Shown piece by piece: positions 39,255 to 50,199 of a stretch of 64,000 nt of DNA. How positions within the stretch are numbered: the stretch's first letter is position 1; every line of letters starts with the position of its first letter. The notes under the pieces were generated by a model. That model searched no databases, was not told where the DNA came from, and saw only the letters and a list, made by a program, of their open reading frames with translations. A program made the position numbers and the translations under genes. The stretch comes from Durusdinium trenchii (Eukaryota > Sar > Dinophyceae > Suessiales > Symbiodiniaceae), in NCBI GenBank assembly GCA_963970005.1, contig CAXAMN010026695.1, positions 330,363 through 394,362 of the forward strand, read 5' to 3'.

Positions 39255-40556
39255 ACGAAATCTGCACATGGAGGTTCACCAAGTGCTGCACCTGCCACGA
39301 AATCTGCACATGGGGCAGGTGCAGCACTTTGCGCACCTCCATGTGCAGATTTCCTGGCAGGCAGCACTTTGGGAACCTCCATGTGCAGATTTCGTGGCAG
39401 GTGCAGCATTTTGGGAACCTCCCTGTGCAGATTTCGTGGCAGGTGCAGCACTTTGTGTACCTCCATGTGCAGATTTCCTGGCAGGCACAGCACTTTGTGT
39501 ACCTCCATGTGCAGATTTCGTGGCAGGCACAGCACTTTGTGAACCTCCATGTGCAGATGTCGTGGAGGTGCAGCACTTTGTGAACCTCCATGTGCAGATT
39601 TCGTGGCAGGCAAAACACTTTGTGAACCTCCATGTGCAGATTTCGTGGCAGGTGCAGCACTTTGTGTGCCTCCATGTGCAGATTTCCTGGCAGGCACAGC
39701 GCTTTGATAACCTCCATGCAGATTTCGTGGCAGGTGCAGCACTTTGTGCACTTCCTGGAAGGCACAGCACTTTGGGAACCTCCATGTGCAGATTTCGTGG
39801 CAGGTGCAGCANNNNNNNNNNCAGCACTTTGGGAACCTCCATGTGCAGATTTCGTGGCAGGTGCAGCACTTCGTGAACTTCCATGTGCAGATTTCGTGGC
39901 AGGCACAGGACTTTGTGCGCCTCCATGTGCAGATGTCGTGGTAGGTGCAGCACTTTGCAGAATTCGTGGCAGGCACAGCACTTTGTGAACCTCCATGTGC
40001 AGATGTCGTGGAGGTTCACAAAGTGCTGCACCTGCCACGAAATCTGCACATGGAGGCTCACAAAGTGCTGCACCTGCCACGAAATCTTCACTTCAAGAAA
40101 CAAGTGAAAACTCTAATCCCAAGGACGGACGATTCCGAGAATGATCCGAGAATGATCCGAACATGACCCGAGACCGTCTCGCAACCGTCGTTCCGCAGAC
40201 CTTGACTTGCCAGCTTCGGAGCCACCGGTTCCATTGAAAAATACAGCATTTCGTGCCTTCGCTATCTCTCCACTACGCATTTTGTATTGCGCCAGCCACG
40301 ACATCTGCACATGGAGGTGCGCAAAGTGCTGTGCCTGCCACGAAATCTGCACATGGAGGTTCACAAAGTGCTGCGCCCACCACGACATCTGCACATGAGG
40401 TTCACAAAGTGCTACGAAATCTGCACATGGAGGTTCACAAAGTGCTGCACCTGCCACAAAACCTGCGCATGGAGGTTCACAAAGTGCTGCGCCTGCCACG
40501 AAATCTGCACATGGAGGTTCATAAAGTGCTGCACCTGCCACGAAATCTGCACCTGG
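39255..40556. repeat. 42-bp minisatellite array with orientation switches
   Basis: The unit is about 42 bp, with core 'CTCCATGTGCAGATTTCGTG' followed by GCAGGTGCAGCACTTTGTGA. About 39,255-39,313 is in reverse orientation, 39,314-40,011 forward, 40,012-40,087 reverse; unique DNA follows to 40,292, and a further reverse array runs 40,293-40,556. Unit length is a multiple of three without stops, so long Cys/His/Trp-rich frames exist in several phases. These are not evidence of a gene. An assembly gap of ten N lies at 39,812-39,821. Confidence 0.95.
39812..39821. other. Assembly gap (10 N)
   Basis: Ten N inside the 42-bp array; the true copy number of the array is unknown. Confidence 0.99.
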
Positions 40557-40600
40557 AGCTGGAGTTGCCTGGAGCTTGAGCTGTTGAAACCAGAGCTGGT

Positions 40601-40697
40601 GTATGAGCGGTGTATGATGACTGGTGTATGATGAGTGGTGTGTGAGCAGTCGTGTATGATGAGTGGTGTATGATGAGTAGTGTATGATGAGTGGTGG
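40601..40697. repeat. 15-bp tandem repeat (GTGTATGATGAGTGG)
   Basis: About six imperfect copies of GTGTATGATGAGTGG or a near variant follow directly after the 42-bp array. Confidence 0.85.
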
Positions 40698-40824
40698 TTG
40701 AATAGCTATTGAATGTCCGTAACACGGAAGTTTTGCACACTAAACTTCTTTTGATAAGCCTAAGAAATATCCCTAACAATACATTTTTTGAATCAATCCG
40801 AAATATGTTCTGGAACCTATATTC

Positions 40825-41150
40825 CCGAACCTGCTCCGGAATTATATATTCCGGAATCAATATTTCGGAATTTGCTCCGACGAACCTATTCCGGACCCTG
40901 CTTAGGAACCTCTTCCGGAACCGACTCCGAAAATTCCTCCGGAACCCTGTTCCGGAACCTACTCCGGATTCGATTCCGGAATTGATTCCGGAACCTCCTC
41001 CGGAACTTGCTGCGGAATTTCCTGCGGAATCTCCTCCAGAACTTGTTCTGGAACCTGTTCCGGAACCTACTCCGGAACCTGTTCCAGGAATCTGCTCCGG
41101 AATCTCCTCCAGAACCTTCTCCGGAACTCTTCCGGAGCCTGCTCCGAAGC
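40825..41150. repeat. 12-bp repeat with palindromic TCCGGA core
   Basis: Units of the form CCGGAACCTNNT recur, so TTCCGGAA-like palindromes appear about every 12-15 bases. The plus strand encodes a Pro-Glu-Pro-Val/Thr repeat (VPEPTPEPVPG). Similar single units occur near 61,410 and 61,890. Coding use is not shown. Confidence 0.85.
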
Positions 41151-41159
41151 CGTTATGGC

Positions 41160-43150
41160 ACAAGGTTCCTAATTTCGTTATTGGACAATAATAATTTGAC
41201 CAATTTGTGTGTTTTTTTTTTTCAATCTTTGCCATCTAAAAATTGCTGACACCTCATTTTCTCGGATAAATCCTTCTCCTCCAAATTATCGACAACCTTA
41301 TGCCTCTGCTTCCTTTAATATATCAAATGAATCTCCAATAAATCCTAAGTAAACCCCACGACTAACATCAATTCTATTAATATTAACAAACCTTAAGAAT
41401 AAATCAAATAATTATATTCCTTATATCATTTATATCCATCTAAAATCCTTCGCACTTTCTCCTAGCACAATAAAATATATTATCCATAATTTAAAATCTA
41501 TATTTCCTTAAAATGACTAAATTAATCATTATCCATCCGAATTCTACCAAAATCTCTATATCGGAATCTATTTATTCTACGAAGACCCCCACATAATAAA
41601 ATATCCTACAAAATCCAATCCATCACGAAAACCCTAAATCTTTCATGTATCCTTTAAAATAATGATTCGAACCGCATATATACAAAACGATATATAATTT
41701 ACCCTCCCCATAATTCTTATCAACTATCAATCAAATTAAATACTAAAAATAAGAATATAATCAAATAATATTAAAATTTGCATTATCAATAATAATGCAA
41801 TTTAAGATCTTTAAAAATAAAGATCAAACCAATTTTATCTAGATATATATTATATTTTATTATACCCTCCGAAACAATTTTCAAAATATCGTAATAAATA
41901 AATAATTTATCCGATATATCTATCTTCTGTATCATCAATCAAAGATAATTAATAATAATTAATATTCACGATATATCTATTTCAATTCATTTAATAAATA
42001 TATTTTTATACGAAATACCATAATCATTCTCATAAATCTTAATATCCTCGATAATTATACGCATTTCAAAATAATTTCGTCGAAAATATAGATCTAAATA
42101 TATATATATGGATTGCGCTCAAAAAGCCCTAATCAAAAATTATAGATAAACGTAAATGTTTAAGGATTAGAGATGTAGTTTTAAATCTTCGTTTAAATGC
42201 GGGTATTTCTTCATAACAACATAAACAAATAGGAAAAAGAAACAAACAAAGAGCAAGAAAAAGAAGAAACTAAACAAGAACAAAAAAAAGAAGAAGAAGA
42301 AGACAAACAAACAAGAAATATATTTTTGCGCTAGGCTGCCGCTAGATCCGCGCTAAATGACGGTCCATTTCTTAACCATTTGTCCATAAAATATCCAAAT
42401 CTTTTGAGTCAATTTTTTATCCTTCCTATATCGTCCTGAAGATTTCTACGAACAACAATGGGCAAATCCAACAACAATAATAATAATATCAATAATTCAA
42501 TAAATTCCTAATCCATACTAATAATTTTTGCAATCGACATGCCTTCATGCTTAATATACCTACGGTTTAAATATAATTAAGATTTAAAAGATATTTAGCA
42601 ACGAATTCCCACGGAATTACGCAAATATACAATTTTAGAAAATTATTTTTTAAACATCATTCATAATAATACATTAATCAATAAATATTTTCAACATTAA
42701 TCAAAATAATTATCGAAACATATATATTTATTCGAATTAAAATACAAGATATATATAATATAAAAAAATAATATTCACATTAAAATATGTAAACCATTCC
42801 GTTTTATTCATAATTCGATCTTAAAATAAATTTTAAACATATTTAAATATATATATTATATATTTATATCGAATTTAAGTTATATTAATCTATAAAAAAA
42901 TCAATAATTAAAATCTATTTCCAATATCTTCAATATACGAATATATCATCATTAAAAAAGAATCTATTATGTATATAATGTATATATATATTATAGATTT
43001 TAGATATATATATATATATTTATATTTAATTATTTCCTTTTTATGAAAATTTGCGATATTGAAATCAGCATTTAGGCATCGCATGGAAGGTGTATAAATA
43101 TGATTCCAATAATGTTGAGGATGTCAAGAAAATAATGAAAAATAGATTGC
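41160..43150. other. AT-rich island with loss of G on the plus strand
   Basis: About 2 kb has high A+T. In 41,281-41,640 I count 16 G against 86 C on the plus strand, and 7 of the 16 G are in CpG. The minus strand is therefore poor in C outside CpG, the mirror image of the island at 17.6-18.1 kb. On the minus strand, around 41,330-41,220, a protein-like reading is interrupted only by TAA codons. Around 42,120-42,450 the bias is weaker. No complete gene is present. Confidence 0.75.
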
Positions 43151-43169
43151 GATAATTTGGGTGAACATG

Positions 43170-45855
43170 TCTTTGATGCGGACATCTTCACCTTCCGAGC
43201 TTCGCAGACTTCTTTGAGGACTAGTCCGAAAATTTATGCGAACAAGTTTCTTTCACAAAACCCGGGACTCGTCCATCAGCGCAATTCTCGCATCCTCTCA
43301 GCAAGAGATGAACCTTTAGTCAACTTGTTTTGTCTTTGTGAGGGGTTCACAAGACATTCCAAGTGTCTCCAGAATTGCCACACGGCTTCCTTGCTAACGA
43401 TGTTTTGATCCGTGGTGTGCAGTGGTGCTTGCACATGGCCAATGCGAAGTGACTTGTAATATCTGAATTCGATTATATTCATGGTTGCTTAATGATCTTA
43501 ATGTGGGTCTGACAGATTTGTCTACCAATTTCACGACATACAAATAATTTGCCTCTCAGCGTGCGGTCACCAATGAGCGGTCATACACCTGTCACCAATG
43601 ATCAGGTCAGAATAGTGGCATGGGCGTCAACAAGGCAAGTATGCGACTGGTCTTTGCCGACATCAGCAACAAATACAGGTGGTCTTGAAAGCAAGCAGAG
43701 TACTAATTTGGAAAGGACAGGGTAATTACGGAGAGTTGCTGTTGCTTGTGCACGTGTAGCCTTTTGTAGCCACATGTAGATTGCAGATCAATAAGGGAAA
43801 AGGATGAGTAGCTACGGCAACCCACTCTGATGTTCACGGCAACTGTTGGATGCTTTTTGTAGTCTCAGAAATGGTGAGAGCGTGAGACCATAGTGTTTTT
43901 GTGCGTCAGTCAGAAAAATTAGCTGCCTTTATTAATGCGTGTATGTCTGTCATGTTGGGTGTATTTTATGAAACTTGCCTGAAGCAACCTGAGTGAGGCC
44001 TTACCATTGGTGTTCCATTTGGAAAAGTGGCGCAAGAGGTTGGTAGGAAAGCGTTTCACTGAACTCTTTGCAAGGCCTCAGAAGGAAACTTTTGAAACCA
44101 GTGTCTTTTTTAGCCCGGAGGTAAGTGAACAGCACCAGTCTGTGTGGGCACCAAGACTAAGACCACGCTATATTTCCCATACAAGTCCTACGGGGTCTAC
44201 AAGGCTCTACCTGGCTGTGCATCCATCGGTCTGCCACGTGTGTGTGTGTGTGTGTGTCTCTTATCCTGTCTCTCGTAATTACCAAACAAAAACTGTGTGT
44301 ATATACATAATGAGTCCAACGCACAAAGGCGTCACAAAGGTCAGCAACCTTGTCGATGGAGGCCAGGAACTTCCTCACAGATCGCGAGAGTGGGACAGGC
44401 GAACCGCATGAATGGTGCCGCCCAGTGTACACTGTACACTATGATGGTGAGAACTTGAGCAACGAAGCTGGCTACAAATCACTAGTTCTGTCAAGTGTCT
44501 GATAAGCTTTCTCGAGCTTCTTGCATTCAGGGTCCTTCCTGATTTTGTCCTCGTCGTCAATGCCGCAAAAGCAGGACAGTCCGTCGTGGGAACATCTTGG
44601 GCAAAACAATAGCCTCCAACAATAATATAGCGATGGCCTCCAACTTACTTTCGATGGCCTCCAACCTAGTAGCGATGGCCTCCAATCTACTAGCGGTGGC
44701 CTCCAACCCACTAGCGATGGCCTCCAACCTCAATGCTGCATTGGCCTCCAACCGAATAGCCTCTGTGAATTTTGGTTTGCGTGGTCCTTGATGCAGCCTT
44801 CATTGAACTTCACAGCTCTGACACCCTTGACCACCTAGATGGACTGAAAGTTGCAAGCCAACCCTTTGCATACAAATTCTGGCAATGAGCACAATGTGAC
44901 AAACATCATGACAGCGCCTTCAACAAACCGCTGAGCGGAATCCCTGTTCGCACAAGTCAGTCTGCACAACTTCTGCAACTCTTTAGTACACTTGTGGCTT
45001 GGCGCAAGACGTCGTCACGAGTGATACCGATGGGCAACATTTTCTCCTGACAAAAGTAAATAGATGTAAATAGATTGATAATTAGGTGTTAGCCGAGCGT
45101 CTTTCTGTTTTGACTTTAAGCTGAGGAGCTGAAGAAACACCTGCGGTCCTTCAGGGTGACCTCTTGCATCTTGCCAAGCAGCTCGGCGCGTGCGTCTACA
45201 GTCTGACCGTCCTATCGATCCGTGAGATCAGGGATACCGCAAAGTCCCGGCTACGCCAACCACAATATGGAGGGAGCCTCTGTAACTCCAGATTCTCCCC
45301 GAATACACACTGAAAGGTGTGCTTAGCATGTCATCTGGAAGCATGACAGCAAGACATTTCCTGGGCAAACTCTGTGAACCATTGGCGGAATTGTTTGTAG
45401 ATTCCTTCCTGGCAAGTCAAGCGCAATTGCACCAGATGTTAGAAGCTAGACCACTGATGAATGCGTAAGCTGACGTTCTTCAATCACAGTCTGCATTCAA
45501 ACAAACATATTGTCTTCTCACGAACCAACACCTGGCTAGAAAAATAGACAGTAATCGATGCTTTTAAGCCGAGAACAGTCTAATAATTCCTGACTACCCT
45601 CCAGAGTTTGTGTTTCGCTGGCACCTGGCGCTTTTCCTCCTTCGCACGCCATTCACGCCGGGCGGCCACAACTTCTGGAGAATCCTGCATCACAGTGGAA
45701 AAGAACTGTGGTATGAAACACGTTGTGTTGAGTTCAGCGACATGTTGTCTACACAGAAACGTTTTGCGTTGATCACGTCTAAATGGTTCCACAGAAGCCT
45801 CATCCACAACCTGCCTCCAAAACCTGTTCTCAAGCTCTTTTTCATAGCAGAAGAC
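43170..45855 (-). CDS. Probable multi-exon minus-strand gene, unknown function
   Basis: Exon-like minus-strand blocks occur at about 45,855-45,590 (VFCYEKELENRFWRQVVDEA, TFLCRQHVAELNTTCFIPQF, VVAARREWRAKEEKRQVPAK), 45,040-44,870 (PIGITRDDVLRQATSVL and, one base out of frame, KELQKLCRLTCANRDSAQRF), 44,830-44,765 (GVRAVKFNEGCIKDHANQNS), 44,610-44,472 (CFCGIDDEDKIRKDPECKKL), 44,410-44,330 (SVRKFLASIDKVADLCDAFV) and 43,410-43,170 (SKEAVWQFWRHLECLVNPSQ, RMRELR). They are charged, helical and coherent. No family is recognised. A minisatellite lies between two blocks. Confidence 0.45.
44611..44755. repeat. 21-bp minisatellite (GCGATGGCCTCCAACCTAGTA)
   Basis: About six units of 21 bp. On the minus strand each unit encodes a heptad such as RLEAIAT, so the array reads as a short coiled coil (RLEAIATRLEAIESKLEAIA). 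It sits inside the minus-strand coding region. The same unit, in reverse, occurs near 51,045 and 53,378. Confidence 0.9.
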
Positions 45856-45859
45856 CCCT

Positions 45860-46490
45860 AGCTCTCACAGCCTTCAGTGTTGGCAAGTAGCTGCAAAACA
45901 AATAAGGATTACAGTTTTACTTCCACAGTTATACATGTGTGTTCAAATTTTGGTTGGCCTACAGTAGTTGACTTTGACCCGAATCTCTACCCTTTTGGAT
46001 CATGTGAGGTATGAAGACAACCAGTGCGCACATCAGGTTGCTAAGCTGTGGGTTATTGTTTTCCATTGTTTTGTGGTGCTATGATGTGCTATGCCTATGC
46101 CCCAACAAACGTTTTTGATGTCCAAAAGTACGGGAAAGTAACAATGCGATCGGTGTCTGAGAGAGGCGGGTGAGAGCATCATCTACTTTTCACCAGCTCA
46201 ACATTGCTGGCCTGCCCCAGCCCTACTACCAGTTTTCCAAGGGTTTCTGCCATGGTCGGTGTGGGTTACCCTGAAGGAGAAGTTGGTAATTACAAAGTTG
46301 GTGGAGATGAGCAGTTTGATGTCACTCAAGGTCCGATTTTGCCCATGTGTGAATCGCCTCACAATGCAACAATGAAGTCAAGAATGCTAATGCGAAATGG
46401 AATCCTGAATTTTGACGATGCTGGTCTCATCATCATATTTTGCCCTTTGTCCCAAATATATACTCACACTAGACCTTCTGAGGTTCCAGC
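45860..46490. other. No gene recognised
   Basis: Spacer before the LINE RNase H remnant. A plus-strand frame from 46,204 has no recognisable domain. Confidence 0.4.
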
Positions 46491-46499
46491 TCTGTCCAA

Positions 46500-46960
46500 C
46501 TTATCATGGAATACTGTCATTATTCTTTCTCCAAGTTTGCGGGGTTGAGGATTTCACACCCATTTTTCAAAAGTATTCCACCCTGGGACCCTGGGTATTG
46601 TTTTCTTGATGGTAGCTGCTTCCCTTGTGCCTGTAGAGACTTGCAAAAGGCCTCTGCAGGTTTGTGTGCTGGATCATGTGAATACGTGGAGTCCGGAGTC
46701 CCTTCCCAGAACGGACCAGATGCCCCAGAGAGCAGAGCTGTTTGCTCTGTGGCTAGTTCTTGAACATTTTGCTGGTGATATCGACGTCGCTACGGATTCT
46801 CAATCAATGATCTCTGGCTTTCGCTACTCACAAATTGGGGCCTTGGCACAAACACTCCTTCAACATCTGGGCTTACATAATGCAACGTGGCAGCACTTCG
46901 CCACACTGACCCAACTGCATGATCAGGTGCACCGGACATCCAGATCGTGCAAGGTTCCTA
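46500..46960 (+). pseudogene. LINE-type RNase H, N-terminal half
   Basis: Frame 46,506 onward gives CFLDGSCFPCACRDLQKASA with the first catalytic Asp (LDGS). A frame change between 46,640 and 46,690 leads to the frame with RAELFALWLVLEHFAGDIDV (catalytic Glu) and ATDSQSMISGF (next Asp). This is the RNase H fold of LINE or related retroelements, which degrades RNA in RNA-DNA hybrids. After about 46,960 similarity fades. The last part of such a domain occurs at 50.2 kb on the same strand. Confidence 0.65.
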
Positions 46961-47296
46961 GCTTGCCCTGCTCTAAACGCAATCGTTCATGCAATCAGTG
47001 GGAAACACAGAGCAAATCGGGCGTAGGGCTGCTGCGCACACATTTGCGTTCCATGACAGAACCGGCTGGCACGTGCTTGCGTTTGCGCAGTTGAAGGTGG
47101 CCGGTGAACTGGCAATCCACCCAGACCCCCCAATGGCGCGCTTGAGGCAAACAACCTGCCAGCCCCGCATTCGAAAAAAAACCGCCTCCGCTTTCACTCG
47201 CAGCAGAAACTGCCAAGCCAACAGAAACAAGTCCCCATCCGCTTGGAAGCCTAGGTCCAGTGGCCAGCTCTGCCTTTCTGAGCCCTTGTAACGCCT

Positions 47297-47891
47297 TCAG
47301 AAGGCCAGTCCAAGCTTAGAGCATGAAACTTGCAGGCCCAGGCCAGTTTTTGGCAGCCCCTGCCGGGGAAAAAAGCGCAATGAATCGCAACACGTAGAGC
47401 GCGCATCTAGACGGCAGAGTGGCTGACTCTGCAGGATTAGCCAAGCCCGAGGCAACCGAAGGCCGACTTCCTTGCTGCAAGAAGAGTCGTTGAAGCTGTC
47501 TGCCCTAAAGTGTGTTCCAGGCTCCTTTGTCAAAGACTTCATGACAGCGAGGAGCCCACGGTGACTCTTCTCGCCTATGTCCATGAGCATGGCTAACTCA
47601 GAACGGCCGACCATGTCGGCCGCAACAGATGCAGAAATTTCCACAGGCACTCCTTCCTATGCTCCTTGAGCTCTTGTTGCATTGAGTCATACCCGCCTGG
47701 AACTTGTGAGGCGAAGCTGCACCTTCGCAAGCGGGCAATTCGCCCACCAGTGGGAAACCTGTTGCAAGTCCTTCAAGAAGTCGGCAGCTGTGAGGCAGCT
47801 GTGAGGCGCCACCCACATTGGCCCATGGATGCGCGCGCGCACGGAACCTGGAGTTGAGGGTGGATTTGTTCCAACCAGCCCTCTCGGTCAT
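47297..47891 (-). pseudogene. Remnant of a retroelement polymerase leader
   Basis: On the minus strand, around 47,800-47,690, a frame reads LLEGLATGFPLVGELPACEG. This resembles the segment just upstream of reverse transcriptase in dinoflagellate retroelements that I remember ('GF.LvG.lp.sgvf'). It is followed by mixed, stop-containing readings to about 47,297. No polymerase core is seen. It lies in the same orientation downstream of the gag-like and methyltransferase-like parts. Confidence 0.35.
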
Positions 47892-48249
47892 GGTCTAGCT
47901 GGCCAATCAGATGTATGATTAGTAGTCCTAAAGGTATGAATCTCTTCGGCTGTGTTGCCACACTCAAACGCAATTGCTTCCATGATGTCGGGATCAAGTG
48001 GTTTGGGAACTGCTGCTGGGTGTTGAACGCTTACCGAAAAGGCAACATGAGACATGGGGCCTCATGGAGCCCAACAGGAGCACCGAGGCCATTTGGAAAC
48101 AAAACTTCAATGCGGGCGCAGCCCTCAACAACTTTGCCTCTGTTTCCTGCAACTGAGTGGGCAACTCCGACCCGTGAGCATGCACCGCCACCGCAGGGTT
48201 CTCCCAACACCCCCGCAAAAGCAAAGCCAACCGGAGGCACAGGAGAGGT

Positions 48250-48890
48250 GACTAAGTTCGCATCAACCAAACCCCCTTTGTTCCAACCAACCCGGAAAGA
48301 CCCCCGCGCAACTTTAAGGGTACCCGGCCAGGTGAGCTTAACTTGAGGCACCAGGTGCCATGCAGGCACGTTATGTAAAAGAGCTTGGGCTTTCCAAAGG
48401 GGACCATGTAATCCGAGAACCTGATCCGTACAAAGTGTACACGAGGCAAGTCTCGAAGTGTCCGGAAGCCAGGAAGCAACCGCAACCAAGGTTCTCAACC
48501 GAAAACGTGGCCCCCTTACTCCACGGAAAAATACACAAAGACATTGTGAAAGAGGCCAGCCCCTTTCCTTTCTGCAGCCAGTCGCGTTGTTTGTAACTGA
48601 CATCCTGCCGGCCCAAAGGCCAATCTACGAACCTCAGCTGCGGAACCCGGTCCCAAGTCATGGTCATATGCGGGGTGGCGAAATGCACGTGCTTCAGCCG
48701 CCCCGCTTCCACGGCTTTAAAAGTCAAATGTCCATCTCTCAAAACATCTGATTCGGAACCAGGAGTGGTATCCCACGGCCTGGCGCATGAAACACCATGA
48801 GCCATCATGGCAAGCGTCAAAACCCCAGACACTGCGAAGCACTCCAAAAAGAGGGGCTCCGTTGAATGACTGGAGATGGATGGCAGAGCA
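48250..48890 (-). pseudogene. Retroelement C5-methyltransferase-like domain, degenerate
   Basis: The minus-strand frame reads EPLFLECFAVSGVLTLAMMA (motif-I-like SAM segment), then HVHFATPHMTMTWDRVPQLR at the motif IV position, where relatives have T-P-C; here His replaces the Cys. ATFSVENLGCGCFL follows as a motif-VI-like ENV segment. Near 48,400 the reading shifts to a frame with PKLFYITCLHGTWCLKLSSP, a C-terminal 'kPt.fltn ... l...CpG' pattern. The loss of the catalytic Cys and the shift argue against activity. It lies directly downstream of the gag-like ORF and is probably part of the same retroelement. Confidence 0.55.
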
Positions 48891-48945
48891 GTATTAAACA
48901 TGGGTGCCGGGAAAAAACTTCAGCTGTCACCCGTTTGTTGGCAAG

Positions 48946-50128
48946 TCAGCGTCTAGGTCTAGCCTCCTTTCGTTTTTGCTGCTCTTCTCGCCACTCTGCA
49001 TTCTTCGGAAACCATTTCTGAATCTTCAACTGTCTATTGCTAAACTGCTGGCCTTGACCTTTGCCAGGCCCTTTGGTGGTCAAGGCTTGGCTCTGGCTCA
49101 ACAGCTGCTGCTGAGTTTCCATAAGCTGTTTGGTTGCCCGGTCTGCTTGCTTCTGCGCTGCCTCTGCAGCGGCAAGTTGGTGCGAGATGACCGAATCAGC
49201 TCCTGGTAGTAAGTCCGCCATCTTGGGTGAAGTGGGCTGGTCCTGCGCTGACAGCAAGTCTTTGTCCACTTTCTGCGCTTCAGCGGCAATATCAAGAGCA
49301 GGATCACTTTTCTCAGCTCTCCTAGCCCAACTCTTCCTCAGCAGTTCTTCGTACAAAAATGCAAGAAATGGGCGATTGCTCTTCAATCGCTCCTGTTCTG
49401 CCAACTGCAAGACAATGTCCATGTGGGCAAGTACACTTGGCCATGACAATTGGCTGGCGCCACTGCTACTGCGGCATACCTGAGAAAGGCACCACTCCGT
49501 GCGAAAGAAGCGTGGAGAGGCTGTGGCGCTCTTGAATGCGTTTCCCAAGTCTTGCAGAGATGCAATGGGCACCTGGCCTTGAAGCGGCCACTCACCATCA
49601 TCGTGGATCTGAAACTTTCCACCAATCATGTCTGGGGCCAACCACATAGGCAAGGTCTCTTTGGCTGTCAAGTCAACAAAGGAACGGTGTCTTGCGGGAA
49701 GTACGACATTCTTCTGTGTGCTGCCGCGTGCTACTCTACAAAACCTGTTCAGCCTGTAGGCCAAAGGTAGCGTGCTTCAGGCCAGCTCTGTCCAGTAAGT
49801 TTGCCACATCAGCAGCCTTGCCTGGGGCCAGCATCTTCGCTAAGGCTTGCGTGGAAGCTTGGCTGGAAGAAGTCAGCCCAGTGGCCTGGGCATTGCGGCG
49901 TGCCTGGGCCACTGAGTCGACGGCTCGCAAGACTCGACGTATACAGGCTTGGACCGGCAGCTCATTCGGCAATTTCTCAGCAACTAAGGACTCTGTGTAC
50001 CCTTCGGCCAGCAACGGAGAAGCTACCTGCAGCACATCATTGAACCATCGAATGGTAGCAGCCACCACTACCTCACCTGGGGACGGATCTTCCACTTGTT
50101 TCAGAAATTCCCCCCAAGTAGAGGCCAT
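48946..50128 (-). pseudogene. Retroelement gag-like ORF (frameshifted)
   Basis: The first part starts MASTWGEFLKQVEDPSPGEV at 50,128 and runs to TFGLQAEQVL, with an Ala-rich helical region and LAPGKAADVANLLDRAGLKH. Near 49,750 the reading changes frame to one with ARHRSFVDLTAKETLPMWLA, GEWPLQGQVPIASLQDLGNA, MDIVLQLAEQERLKSNRPFL and a helical Gln/Ala-rich tail, ending in basic residues (EEQQKRKEARPRR). This matches my memory of an abundant dinoflagellate retroelement ORF1 or gag-like protein, presumed to bind element RNA. No zinc knuckle is seen. The methyltransferase-like piece follows within about 60 bp. Confidence 0.55.
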
Positions 50129-50199
50129 AGCCTTGGTCCTAAGAGATCTCTAAGAGAAATCGGAGGAGTGGTTCCAGCCAAGGCTACAGAAATCGCTCG

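Noticed and set aside
39255..40556. CRISPR-like direct repeats
   Set aside because: Units are contiguous without unique spacers, vary in sequence and switch orientation; the genome context is eukaryotic.
39128..40631. Several frames of 100-280 codons with Cys/His/Trp repeats in both directions
   Set aside because: The 42-bp unit has a length divisible by three and no stops, so open frames arise automatically. Three phases are open at once, some cross an N gap, and none has flanking coding sequence.
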